From the NCBI GenBank assembly GCA_001464955.1, contig LNEM01000015.1, positions 1 through 64,000 on the forward strand: 64,000 nucleotides of DNA, given 5' to 3'. The stretch's first letter is position 1, and every line of letters begins with the position of its first letter. The stretch is from Rhizobiales bacterium Ga0077537. Lineage in GTDB: Bacteria > Pseudomonadota > Alphaproteobacteria > Rhizobiales > Hyphomicrobiaceae. Under the pieces are notes generated by a model. That model had not been told where the DNA came from, did no database searches, and saw only the letters and a program-made list of their open reading frames with translations. Made by a program: the position numbers and the translations under genes. Of this stretch, positions 10,064 to 18,416 are shown piece after piece.

Positions 10064-10531
10064 CTACCCTCCGTTCTCCATCTCGGTCACAAGCGAGATC
10101 TTGCGAAACCCCGCCTCCTTGAGGCGGGCCATGACGCGCGCCACGTGGCCATACTCGACGGCCCTGTCACCTCTGACGAACACAGGTTCTTCATTGCCGC
10201 CGCGCCCCTGCGCGATGGCCGTCAGCTTAGCCGGCAACTCGTCGAGCGAGACCGGCGTCTTGTCCTCCTGGCCGAGGAACACCTCCCCGCCCTTGGTGAC
10301 CGACACCACGATCGGTTCCTTGTTGGCCTCGAGCTGGCGGCCCTTGGCTTGCGGCAGCTCCACCTGCACGCCGCCGGTGAGCAGCGGCGCGGCGACCATG
10401 AAGATGATGAGCAGCACGAGCATCACGTCGACGAACGGCGTCACGTTGATCTCGCTCATCGGCTGATGCCGGCGCCGACGGCCCCTTCGGCCGCTGTGCC
10501 CGCCTCCACCGCCTCCGAGACTTGCGCCCAT
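10064..10531 (-). CDS. tolR: Tol-Pal protein TolR (ExbD family)
   Basis: Proton-channel partner of TolQ. The 155-residue protein starts at ATG 10531, preceded by GAGGGGAGC. A Gly/Arg-rich cytoplasmic start is followed by the conserved EINVTPFVDVMLVLLIIFMV, whose Asp35 corresponds to the proton-carrying Asp of TolR/ExbD. A single TM helix and a periplasmic domain ending in YGHVARVMARLKEAGF follow. It lies between tolQ and tolA with gaps of 35 and 4 bp. Confidence 0.95.
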   Translation of the reverse strand: MGASLGGGGGGHSGRRGRRRRHQPMSEINVTPFVDVMLVLLIIFMVAAPLLTGGVQVELPQAKGRQLEANKEPIVVSVTKGGEVFLGQEDKTPVSLDELPAKLTAIAQGRGGNEEPVFVRGDRAVEYGHVARVMARLKEAGFRKISLVTEMENGG

Positions 10532-10566
10532 TCTGTCTGCTCCCCTCGCTCCGGCTGCCGGGGCGC

Positions 10567-11280
10567 TTACGATCTGACGTCGATCTGGCGCGAGACGATG
10601 GCGGCGAACTCGTCGGCGAACGCTTCGAGGCGCTGCGCGAGCCGGGCCGAATCGGCCGAGAACTTGTTGTAGGCGATGACGGCCGGAATGGCCGCGAGAA
10701 GCCCGAGCGCGGTCGCAAACAGTGCTTCCGCGATACCCGGCGCCACGACGGCGAGGCTCGTGTTCTTCGAAACGGCGATCGCCTGGAAGCTCGTCATGAT
10801 GCCCCAGACCGTACCGAACAGGCCGACGAACGGCGCCGTCGATCCGACGGTCGCGAGAAACAGCAGGCTCCGCTCGAGGCGCTCCATCTCGCGGCTGATG
10901 GTGACGTCCATAACTTTCTCGACGCGGAGCTGGATGCCGCCCAGCGCCCGGATATTGCCTTCGACTGACCGTTTCCATTCCCGCATCGCAGCGACGAACA
11001 GGGCCGACATCGAGAACGTCCGGTCACGCGACAGGTTCGTGTAGAGTTCCTCGAGCGACTGCCCCGACCAGAACAGTTGCTCGAACCGATCCGCCTCGCG
11101 GCGCGCGCTCCGGAACGCGAACACCTTGCTGAAGATGATGGCCCAGGACCACACCGACGCGAGCACGAGCCCCACCATCACCACCTTGACGACGATGTGG
11201 GCCTGCATGAACAGTTCGTAGAACGAGTGACCGCCACCGCTCACGGCAATCGTCTGCTGTACGATATCGGTCGGATTCAT
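10567..11280 (-). CDS. tolQ: Tol-Pal protein TolQ (ExbB/MotA family)
   Basis: Inner-membrane proton-channel component that powers TolA. The 237 residues have TM1 near 28-50, a large cytoplasmic loop, and the paired TM2/TM3 segments with the family block FVGLFGTVWGIM and the TM3 GIAEALFATALGLLAAIPAV. ATG 11280 was preferred to the longer frame because GGGAGC lies just upstream and MNPTDIVQQT matches usual TolQ starts. It is the first gene of the operon; ybgC, which often precedes tolQ, is not here. Confidence 0.95.
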   Translation of the reverse strand: MNPTDIVQQTIAVSGGGHSFYELFMQAHIVVKVVMVGLVLASVWSWAIIFSKVFAFRSARREADRFEQLFWSGQSLEELYTNLSRDRTFSMSALFVAAMREWKRSVEGNIRALGGIQLRVEKVMDVTISREMERLERSLLFLATVGSTAPFVGLFGTVWGIMTSFQAIAVSKNTSLAVVAPGIAEALFATALGLLAAIPAVIAYNKFSADSARLAQRLEAFADEFAAIVSRQIDVRS

Positions 11281-11524
11281 GGTGCTCCCGTCGCATGACT
11301 TCGGCACATCACGACGCGGCACGTGTCACGGAAGCTGGCCGCCACGCCTGCCCGTCCGTGAGTGCCGCCTCGGTGTTCGCCGATTCCCCAACGCGGAGCT
11401 TGTGGACGGTCTTTTTGACCAAACTGCGGCTCCGCAGCCACGGTCCGTGCACTATCGCGGGCAGAGAGCTGGGCACAAGCCCGCAGGACGGCCCAGCGCC
11501 CGGAATTGCCGTCCTGTCCACAGC

Positions 11525-12922
11525 TTAGGGCGCCCGCACCCCGGCGATCCGGTACAACAGCATGCCGACGACGACGGCAGCGAGCCCGCCCGCGAGGCCC
11601 GCGCTGACCATGAGGAACGTCGACTGGAACCCGACCAGCACGGCGTCGGCCCCATGCGTTGGCAGTGAGGCCTCGACGAAATGCCGTGAGAGCGCGGAGA
11701 GCCCCGCCGCCGCCCCGACGATGCCGATCGTCCGCGTCACGAGCGTCAGGCTCCCCGCCACACCCCGGTCCGCTTGTGGAAGCGTCGCGAGCACCCGATC
11801 CGCATAGGCGACCTGGAAGAGCCCGAGGCCGACGCCTTGCAGCACGAGTGTCGCGGCCATGGCGGCGGCTGGCGTCGCCAGATCCCAGAGCCCGACGAGC
11901 GCCAGCCCGGCGACGGACAGCGCGCCGCCGGCGACAGCGATCCCGACCGTGCCGAACCGTTCGGTCATCCGTCCGGCAAGCCACGATCCGACCACGACGC
12001 CCGAGGCATTGGACGCCAGCACCAGCCCGCCGAGACCGGCCCCGAGCCCCGCCGTCGTCGCGAGGTGATAGGGCACCAGCAGCATCACCGCGAAGCCGGC
12101 GAGATTGACGAGAATGCTCGCCACGTTGAGGACGAGAAACGCCAGATCGCGAAACAGCTGCGGCCGGATGATGGGCTCGGGATGCCGTGTCTCGTGCACG
12201 AGAAACAAGGCAAACATGACGCAACCGGCGATCACCAGCCCGATCGCGATCTCCTGTCCGTGCGGAATGTCGGGCCGCGCCGCCGCGAGCAGGAAGGCGG
12301 TGAGCCATCCGACGAGCAGCAACGCTCCGGTCCAGTCGATCGCGCGCCCGCCACCCCGCGGACTGTCGACGGGAATGAGCCACGCGAGCGACATCGCGAG
12401 GCCGACCAGAGGCAGGCGCGCCCAGAAGACGACCGGCCAGCCGAACCGCTCGACCAGGAGGCCGCCCGCGAGCGGTCCCAGTGCCGACCCGATCGCGATC
12501 GCCGCCGAGTAGAAGCCGAGCACCCGCGTCCGCTCGCTCTCCGGATAGAGCGACGTCGCGAGCGCCGGCGCACAACTCCACGTCAGCGCCGCCCCCACAC
12601 CCTGCAGCACGCGCCCGCCGAGCAGCGCCGCGAACTCCGTCGCGACCGAAATGACGCCGAACCCGGCCGCCGAGACGACGAGCCCCCATAGGAAAACGCG
12701 CCGGTACCCCACCAGATCGCCGAGCTTGCCGAATACCAGCGTCAGGCTGGCATAGGTCAGCACGTACGAGATGATCACCCACCGGATGCCGGATTGCGGC
12801 AGCCCGAACGCGTCCGTGATTCGCGGAAACGCGATGTTGACCGCGCTGTCGAGCGGCGCGGCCAGCGTGCCGAGACAGACCACCAGAAGTGCTGCGAGCG
12901 GGCGGGTGCGGGTTGGGGACAT
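11525..12922 (-). CDS. DHA2-family MFS drug exporter
   Basis: Proton-driven multidrug efflux permease with about 14 TM helices, 465 residues. The family motif A is GKLGDLVGYRRVF between TM2 and TM3. Further signatures are the LDSAVNIAFPRI segment in TM1 (motif D1 type) and GSALGPLAGGLLVERFGW (motif C type). The start is ATG 12922 with GAGG three bases upstream; the longer frame upstream is Arg-rich and lacks signals. It is divergent from the FkbM gene with 83 bp between starts. The 244 bp down to tolQ hold only a small CTGCGG/CCGCAG hairpin near 11424-11437. Substrate unknown. Confidence 0.88.
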   Translation of the reverse strand: MSPTRTRPLAALLVVCLGTLAAPLDSAVNIAFPRITDAFGLPQSGIRWVIISYVLTYASLTLVFGKLGDLVGYRRVFLWGLVVSAAGFGVISVATEFAALLGGRVLQGVGAALTWSCAPALATSLYPESERTRVLGFYSAAIAIGSALGPLAGGLLVERFGWPVVFWARLPLVGLAMSLAWLIPVDSPRGGGRAIDWTGALLLVGWLTAFLLAAARPDIPHGQEIAIGLVIAGCVMFALFLVHETRHPEPIIRPQLFRDLAFLVLNVASILVNLAGFAVMLLVPYHLATTAGLGAGLGGLVLASNASGVVVGSWLAGRMTERFGTVGIAVAGGALSVAGLALVGLWDLATPAAAMAATLVLQGVGLGLFQVAYADRVLATLPQADRGVAGSLTLVTRTIGIVGAAAGLSALSRHFVEASLPTHGADAVLVGFQSTFLMVSAGLAGGLAAVVVGMLLYRIAGVRAP

Positions 12923-13005
12923 GGGCCTCGATGCGGGCGACGAACCGCGAAAGCGTTGCACGTGAGGTGTGGAAGTCAACCGCGCCCTTCCGGTCCCCGT
13001 GACGG

Positions 13006-13986
13006 GTGGCGTCCATCCGCGGCGCCCTGCTGAGCGCCGTTGCCACCCGCGCCGTTCTGCGGCACACCACGCCATCGGCAACGGGGGACCGCGTGGGCGA
13101 CGACAGCGACGAGGAACGCGAGAGCCGGCTGTTCAAGATGCTGCGCCGGGCCCTCTCCGGCGCCACCGGCATGCGCTCGAAGCACGGCGCGGGGCTCGCC
13201 CTCGACATCCTCGCCGCCAACGGCATCACCGAGATCGCCGTGCCCCGCCCGGACGGCCGCCTCGTGCATCTCTCGACACGCGACAAGGTGATCGCGTCGT
13301 CGGTCCTGCGCACCGGCTCGTTCGGCCGCGCCAACATGGCGGCGTTCGTCGCGGCACTTGGGGCACACGGGCACGCTCCGGCCGACCTCGTCTTCGTCAA
13401 CATCGGCGCCAACATCGGCACGACCTGCCTCAACGCCTTCGATGCGGGATTTCGCCGGTTCGTGGCTGTCGAGCCAGAGCCCACCAACCACGCCCTCCTG
13501 ACCCGCAATCTGACGGGCCTCACTGGCGCCGAAGTGCGGTTGCTCGACTCTGCCGCCGGCGACGTCGAGGGCACCGCGACCCTCCATCTGCACCCGACCA
13601 ATCTCGGCCGGCACTCGCTCGTCGGCCCGAAATCCAGCATCGAAGGCGCCCACGTTGTCGATGTGCCCGTCAAGCGCCTCGACGACATCGTCGCGCCGGG
13701 AACGCCCTTCGCCCTCTTCGTCGACGTTGAAGGTTTCGAACCGCAGGTGCTGCGCGGCGGCGCCCGCGCGCTCCGCGACGACTGCGTTGCGATCGCACTG
13801 GAAGTGACCCCGTCACGCTACCAGCCCGCCGACTCAGCCGATCTCGCGGCGCGCCTGGCAGCCTTTGCCCCCGAATTCACACTGTTGCCGGAGGCCATTC
13901 GCCATCCCGTCGCGGACCTCCCGGGTCTCATCGAAAGCCGCCCATCCGGCCACTTCGACGTCATCCTGGTCCGGCCCGGCGCCTGA
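13006..13986 (+). CDS. FkbM family methyltransferase
   Basis: SAM-dependent O-methyltransferase of the FkbM type, which usually methylates sugars or polyketide hydroxyls. In 326 residues the SAM-binding motif is FVNIGANIGT followed by the acidic AVEPEP, and the family's C-terminal block FVDVEGFEPQVLRGG is present. GTG 13006 gives the longest product; an internal GTG at 13093 (VGDDSDEERES) is a plausible later start because residues 1-29 carry no domain. Divergent from the exporter gene. Target unknown. Confidence 0.85.
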   Translation: MASIRGALLSAVATRAVLRHTTPSATGDRVGDDSDEERESRLFKMLRRALSGATGMRSKHGAGLALDILAANGITEIAVPRPDGRLVHLSTRDKVIASSVLRTGSFGRANMAAFVAALGAHGHAPADLVFVNIGANIGTTCLNAFDAGFRRFVAVEPEPTNHALLTRNLTGLTGAEVRLLDSAAGDVEGTATLHLHPTNLGRHSLVGPKSSIEGAHVVDVPVKRLDDIVAPGTPFALFVDVEGFEPQVLRGGARALRDDCVAIALEVTPSRYQPADSADLAARLAAFAPEFTLLPEAIRHPVADLPGLIESRPSGHFDVILVRPGA

Positions 13987-14049
13987 GGCCCACACATTGG
14001 TCGACACCGCCACGTCGAAGCTGGCCAACCGCGACCGCCCCGCCTAGTC

Positions 14050-14061
14050 TTGTCCGGACAA
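14050..14061. promoter_or_regulatory. Palindrome TTGTCCGGACAA, candidate GntR-type operator
   Basis: A perfect 12-bp palindrome 24 bp before the start codon of the metallo-hydrolase gene. The same 12 bases occur at 31116-31127, upstream of a monooxygenase gene. TTGTC-N2-GACAA is the general shape of operators bound by FadR/FCD-type GntR regulators. No such regulator gene is in the window. Confidence 0.45.
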
Positions 14062-14084
14062 ACTTGTCTCCGCCGGAGGACGCC

Positions 14085-14894
14085 GTGGCCAAACTGCCCG
14101 AATACGAGATCTACGCCATCCGCTACGCCAAGCAGGATCTTCGCGACGAAGGCCACATGTTCATGGGCGGCACACATGGCAAGATGATCCAGGGCCTCGA
14201 TTTCTTCACCTATGCCCTGAAGGGCGGCGGCCGCCACTGGATCGTCGACACCGGCATGACCGAGGCGATCGCCAGGCGCATGGGGCGCGACTACCAGTTC
14301 CTCTGCCGCCCGAGCGAGGCCTTGGCGCGCATCGGCATCGACGCCGCGACCGAGCCCGACGTCATCCTGACGCACGCACATTTCGATCACGTTGGCACGC
14401 TCGAGGACTACAAGGCCGCACGCTTCCACATCCAGGACGAGGAGATGATCCACGTCACCGGCCGCGACATGACGATGAAGCCGTTCCGGCTAGCCTACCA
14501 CCAGGATGACGTGAAGAACCTCGTCGATCTCGTCTACGCCGACCGGATGGTATTCCATGACGGCGACGTGGAGATCGCACCCGGCATCGAGTTCATTCTC
14601 GTCGGCGGGCATGCGCGGGGCCAGGCCGTCCTGCGCGTCAACACGGCCCGCGGCTGGGTCGTCCTCGCCTCGGACGCCGTCCACGTCTACGACGAGACCG
14701 ACTTCGAGCGCCCTTTCGCGATTTTCTACGACCTCGCCGGCATGATCGAAGGTTACCGCCGCATCAACGACCTCGCCGGCCACCGCGACCTGCTGATCCC
14801 GGGCCACGACGCCCGCGTCACGCGCGCCTATCCTGCGGCAGGTCCCGACATGGACGGCCAGATCCTGCGCCTCGACCTGCCGCCTCGGTGGTGA
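14085..14894 (+). CDS. Metallo-beta-lactamase-fold hydrolase, AHL-lactonase-like
   Basis: A 269-residue MBL-fold enzyme of the type annotated as N-acyl homoserine lactonase family. The dinuclear metal motif THAHFDHVG has His97, His99, Asp101 and His102; further metal ligands are the His in VGGHARGQ, the Asp in VVLASDAVH and the His in IPGHDARV. GTG 14085 is chosen since GGAGGA lies four bases upstream; a TTG at 14064 has nothing. Whether it opens homoserine lactones or another lactone or ester cannot be told. A TTGTCCGGACAA palindrome lies in its leader. Confidence 0.85.
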   Translation: MAKLPEYEIYAIRYAKQDLRDEGHMFMGGTHGKMIQGLDFFTYALKGGGRHWIVDTGMTEAIARRMGRDYQFLCRPSEALARIGIDAATEPDVILTHAHFDHVGTLEDYKAARFHIQDEEMIHVTGRDMTMKPFRLAYHQDDVKNLVDLVYADRMVFHDGDVEIAPGIEFILVGGHARGQAVLRVNTARGWVVLASDAVHVYDETDFERPFAIFYDLAGMIEGYRRINDLAGHRDLLIPGHDARVTRAYPAAGPDMDGQILRLDLPPRW

Positions 14895-14927
14895 GCATCC
14901 GGCGGGCGGCCGAGGAGGCAGCCCGCC

Positions 14928-15725
14928 TCACCCGGCACCCTTGCACGCGAGCCGCCACGACGGCGCCGACGAGATGCTGATCGTGAGATCGGCCGGCGCC
15001 GGCTGGGCGGCCATCAGATCGCCGGGGTTGGAGGGATTGGGCCCCGGCGCCTTCGGCTCCTCGGCGAGCACGCGGCACGTCTGAGGAGCACCGGGACCGA
15101 GCGTGATGGGCGCGTCCTGAACCGCTTCGAAGGCGATGAAGAACGATGGATCGCCGATCGAGAAATCGAACCCTTCCGCCTCGGCGAGAACCGGCTTTTC
15201 GAGCGGCAACGTGAAATGCAGCGTCAGCACGTTGACGGGCTTCGCCGCGGCTTCCTTGATTGCCTGAGCCCCGCTCGATGCGGCACCGACCTCGCTCTCG
15301 GGTTTCGCCGGCAGTTCCTCGGGCGCGCGCGGCTTCAGCGCATGTTCGAGATGGAACTCCCTAGGCAGGCCGACCGTCAGCGCCTGCTCCTTGAGACGCG
15401 GGAAGGTGAAATATCCGAAGTCCTTCAACGCCTCGATGTTGACCTTCGCCAGCTCCGCGAGCTCTTCCTTCGTGTAGACGCCGTCCTTGTTGGCATCGAG
15501 ACCGTCGATCGCCATGATCGTGTAGTACTCGTCGAACGTCCAGGCGTGCTTGAAGCCGACGACGGCGCCGTTCTCGAACAGCACCTCGGACCGGACCTTC
15601 ACCCAGATGTGGGGATGTGCCATCGCCTGCTGCGCGGCCGAAACGGCGACCGCGAGCCCCGTCGCCATGAGGACTACGGCGAGCCTCAGGGTGGCTCCGA
15701 TCCCAAGCCGAGCTTTCGCTGCCAT
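14928..15725 (-). CDS. DUF1007 periplasmic protein linked to zinc uptake
   Basis: A 265-residue secreted protein with the DUF1007 start AHPHIWVKVRSEVLFENGAVVGFKHAWTFDEYY (key residues HPHIW and W-x-FDEYY). ATG 15725 is preferred over ATG 15731 because GGAGG sits six bases before it and directly abuts the other. A signal peptide ends at QQAMA before HPHIW. The calcium-like DANKDGVYTKEEL segment is EF-hand shaped. DUF1007 genes are often found with zinc or nickel transporters. Here the gene is divergent from znuA with a shared 196-bp promoter region, supporting a metal-uptake role. Confidence 0.8.
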   Translation of the reverse strand: MAAKARLGIGATLRLAVVLMATGLAVAVSAAQQAMAHPHIWVKVRSEVLFENGAVVGFKHAWTFDEYYTIMAIDGLDANKDGVYTKEELAELAKVNIEALKDFGYFTFPRLKEQALTVGLPREFHLEHALKPRAPEELPAKPESEVGAASSGAQAIKEAAAKPVNVLTLHFTLPLEKPVLAEAEGFDFSIGDPSFFIAFEAVQDAPITLGPGAPQTCRVLAEEPKAPGPNPSNPGDLMAAQPAPADLTISISSAPSWRLACKGAG

Positions 15726-15830
15726 GTGCATCCTCCGGTTGGCGCCTCCCGGCGACCACTGCGGCCGGCCGCGACGCAGCTATATAGCTCGCCGCTCGCG
15801 ACCGCTCTAAGGCAAATGCGCCGCACTTGA

Positions 15831-15844
15831 AACAGTATAACATT
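15831..15844. promoter_or_regulatory. Possible Zur box between DUF1007 gene and znuA
   Basis: AACAGTATAACATT matches 11 of 14 positions of the palindrome AATGTTATAACATT, similar to the Zur consensus half-site TATAACATT. The right half is perfect and the left half is poor. The location between two divergent zinc-related genes makes it plausible. Confidence 0.35.
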
Positions 15845-15921
15845 CACCGCATAGAGGTACAGTCGCCGCGCGCGATCCGCGGCCGTCGTCGCGCCCGTCG
15901 TTTCGAAGGAGCACTCCGGCC

Positions 15922-16908
15922 ATGACCACAACGCGGTTGATCTCTCGGTGCCTAGCGCTGGCGGCGTGCAGTCTCGGCCTGGCCGCCTCGGCCGTCGCCG
16001 ACGACCTCGACGTGGTCACCACGATCAAGCCCGTCCACGCCCTTGTCGCCGAGGTGATGGCGGGTGCCGGTGCGCCGCACCTCTTGCTCGACGGCGGGGC
16101 GTCCCCTCACACGTATGCCCTGAAGCCGTCGGAGGTGCGCCGGCTGGGCAAGGCAAACGTCATCGTACGGGTGTCGGATCGACTGGAGACGTTCCTCGAG
16201 CGCCCCCTGAAGCAGGTACCGAAATCCGTGCGGATCGTGTCGATGGACGAGAGCACGGGGATGACGTTCCACAAGTTGCGGGCCGGTGCCGGCTTCGAAG
16301 CCCATGACCATGGGCACGATCACGGCCACAAGCACGGGCACAGCCACCCCAGGTCAGCGAAGCAGAAGTCGACGGCGGCCGGCCGCCCGTCGGACCTCGA
16401 TGCCCACCTCTGGCTCGACCCGATGAACGCACGGGCCTTCGTGCTGCATCTGGGGAGCGTTCTGGCCACGGCCGACCCTGATCGCGCCACGCTCTATCGG
16501 ACCAATGCCGAGGCCGCCGCGACCCGGCTGACGGAACTCGATCGCACCCTCGCGGCGAAACTCGCTCCGCTCGCCGGCCGCCCGTTCCTCGTCTTCCACG
16601 ACGCCTACCAGTACGCCGAGCGGCGCTATGGGCTCACCGGCGCCGGCTCCGTCACTGTGAACCCCGAGGTGCCGCCGAGTGCAAAGCGCCTCTCCGCCAT
16701 CCGCGCCCGCCTCTCGAAGGACGGCATCGTCTGCGTGTTCGCCGAGCCCCAGTTCCCGCCTCGCGCCATCGACAGCATTCTCGAAGGTTCGACCGTGCGG
16801 CGCGCCGCGCTCGACCCGCTCGGCGCTGCAATTCCGGAAGGCCCCGGGCACTACACGATCCTCATGCAGGAGCTCGCGGGCGCGTTGACGGCCTGCCTCG
16901 CGAAATGA
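15922..16908 (+). CDS. znuA: Zinc ABC transporter substrate-binding protein ZnuA
   Basis: Periplasmic zinc-binding protein, 328 residues with a signal peptide ending near ASAVADD. Metal ligands by position: His63 in SPHTYALKPS, a His-rich flexible loop (128-142, HDHGHDHGHKHGHSH), His162 in DAHLWLDP, and His in VFHDAYQYAERRYGL. This His-rich loop separates zinc-type from manganese-type members. GAAGGAGC precedes ATG 15922. No znuB or znuC follows; the next gene is an unrelated monooxygenase, so the permease and ATPase must be encoded elsewhere. Confidence 0.93.
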   Translation: MTTTRLISRCLALAACSLGLAASAVADDLDVVTTIKPVHALVAEVMAGAGAPHLLLDGGASPHTYALKPSEVRRLGKANVIVRVSDRLETFLERPLKQVPKSVRIVSMDESTGMTFHKLRAGAGFEAHDHGHDHGHKHGHSHPRSAKQKSTAAGRPSDLDAHLWLDPMNARAFVLHLGSVLATADPDRATLYRTNAEAAATRLTELDRTLAAKLAPLAGRPFLVFHDAYQYAERRYGLTGAGSVTVNPEVPPSAKRLSAIRARLSKDGIVCVFAEPQFPPRAIDSILEGSTVRRAALDPLGAAIPEGPGHYTILMQELAGALTACLAK

Positions 16909-16930
16909 TCGGACGAACCGGTACTCGGCG

Positions 16931-16949
16931 GCACGCGAATTTCGCGTGC
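16931..16949. promoter_or_regulatory. 19-bp perfect inverted repeat upstream of monooxygenase gene
   Basis: GCACGCGAATTTCGCGTGC is a perfect palindrome with 9-bp arms around a central T, 22 bp after the znuA stop and about 97 bp before the monooxygenase start. It could be an operator, or a hairpin (7-bp stem, 5-nt loop) ending znuA transcripts. No T run follows. Confidence 0.5.
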
Positions 16950-17045
16950 ACACATGACCCGAAAGCGGTCTAACCTGCGGCCCACCATCGACGGCCGCCT
17001 CGATCCGGGTTGACGCGGTCACCTTCGCACGCCGCTGGAAGCCCC

Positions 17046-18404
17046 ATGCCCGCAGAGATCCTGATCAACGCCTTCCACATGAACACCATCGGGCATCAAT
17101 CGCCCGGCATGTGGACCCATCCCCGAGACCGTAGCCGCGATTACACGCGCCTCGACTACTGGTGCAATCTCGCCCGCACCCTCGAGCGCGGCCTGATCGA
17201 CGGCCTCTTCCTCGCGGACGTGCTCGGCGTCTACGACGTCTACGGCGGCACGCCAGACACCGCGCTCGCCAACGCCGTGCAGGTCCCCGTCAACGACCCG
17301 TGCCTGATCATCCCGCCTATGGCGATGGTAACGCAGCATCTGGGCTTCGGCGTCACCTGCACGCTGAGCTTCGAGCCGCCGTATCCCTTCGCCCGGCGCA
17401 TGTCGACGCTCGACCACCTGACGGACGGCCGCATCGGCTGGAACGTGGTCACAGGCTATCTGGACAGCGCTGCCAAGGGTATGGGCGCATCGGCCCAGGT
17501 CACCCACGACCGCCGCTACGACATGGCCGAGGACTACATGCAGGTGGTCTACAAGCTCTGGGAAGGGAGCTGGGAAGACGGCGCCGTCCTCGCCGACAAA
17601 TCGACCCGCCGCTTCGCCGACCCGGCGCGCGTCCACCGTGTCCGCCACGACGGCCCGTTCTACAAGCTCGACGCCATGCACCTCAGCGAACCGTCGCCGC
17701 AGCGAACGCCCGTGCTCTATCAGGCCGGCGCATCGGGGCGCGGCCGCCAGTTCGCCGCCGCCCACGCCGAGTGCATCTTCATCAACGGCCCGACGCGCCA
17801 GGCCATCAAGCCCTACGTCAAGGCGCTGCGCGAAGCCGCCCGCGCCGCCGGCCGCGACCCGGCCGACCTCAAGATCCTGACCCTCGCCACCCCCATCGTC
17901 GGCCGCACCACCGCCGAGGCGCGAGAGAAACACGCCGACTACCTGAAGTACGTCAGCCACCAGGGCGCTCTGGCGCTGATGTCCGGCTGGCTCGGCATCG
18001 ATCTGTCGAAGCTCGGCCTCGACGACGTACTCCGTCACATCAAGACCGAGGCGATCCAGTCGGCGCTCGAGGGCTTCACCACCGCCGATCCCGATCGCCA
18101 GTGGACCGTGCGACAGCTCGCCGAGCATGCCGCGATCGGTGGCCGCAGCCCCGTCCTCGTCGGCTCCGCCACCGACATCGCCGCCGAGATGATCGACTGG
18201 GTCGATGAGACCGGCATCGACGGCTTCAACCTCGCCTACGTCGTCATGCCGGAAAGTTTCGAGGACCTCGTCGATCTCGTCGTGCCGGAGTTGCAGACGC
18301 GCGGCCGCTACAAGACCGCCTACCGCCCCGGCACCTTGCGCGAGAAGCTCTATGGCCATCCGCGCCTGCCGTCGAACCATCCCGCCGCCGCCAGTCGCCG
18401 CTGA
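17046..18404 (+). CDS. FMN-dependent luciferase-like monooxygenase (NtaA/SnaA/DszA type)
   Basis: A 452-residue TIM-barrel flavin monooxygenase of the branch that cleaves C-N or C-S bonds of xenobiotics such as nitrilotriacetate or dibenzothiophene sulfone. Family landmarks include HQSPGMWTHPRD, RLDYWCNLARTLERG, the block STLDHLTDGRIGWNVVTGY, YDMAEDYMQVVYKLWEGSWEDGA and PVLYQAGASGRGRQFAA. Such enzymes need reduced FMN from a separate reductase, and none is adjacent here (one lies at 29133). ATG 17046 has GGAAG upstream; an earlier GTG at 17010 is less likely. Followed by an MFS gene 12 bp downstream, perhaps the importer of its substrate. Confidence 0.85.
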   Translation: MPAEILINAFHMNTIGHQSPGMWTHPRDRSRDYTRLDYWCNLARTLERGLIDGLFLADVLGVYDVYGGTPDTALANAVQVPVNDPCLIIPPMAMVTQHLGFGVTCTLSFEPPYPFARRMSTLDHLTDGRIGWNVVTGYLDSAAKGMGASAQVTHDRRYDMAEDYMQVVYKLWEGSWEDGAVLADKSTRRFADPARVHRVRHDGPFYKLDAMHLSEPSPQRTPVLYQAGASGRGRQFAAAHAECIFINGPTRQAIKPYVKALREAARAAGRDPADLKILTLATPIVGRTTAEAREKHADYLKYVSHQGALALMSGWLGIDLSKLGLDDVLRHIKTEAIQSALEGFTTADPDRQWTVRQLAEHAAIGGRSPVLVGSATDIAAEMIDWVDETGIDGFNLAYVVMPESFEDLVDLVVPELQTRGRYKTAYRPGTLREKLYGHPRLPSNHPAAASRR

Positions 18405-18416
18405 CGCTGGCCGGAA

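Noticed and set aside
11401-11440. GGTC-TTTTT-GACC and CTGCGG/CCGCAG hairpins after the exporter gene as a terminator
   Set aside because: Stems are short (4 and 6 bp with a tiny loop) and the T run is inside the loop; too weak to call.
11277-13688. An 803-codon open frame on the minus strand
   Set aside because: Arg/Ala-rich composition with no domain; it runs in another frame through the DHA2 exporter gene and antisense to the FkbM gene.
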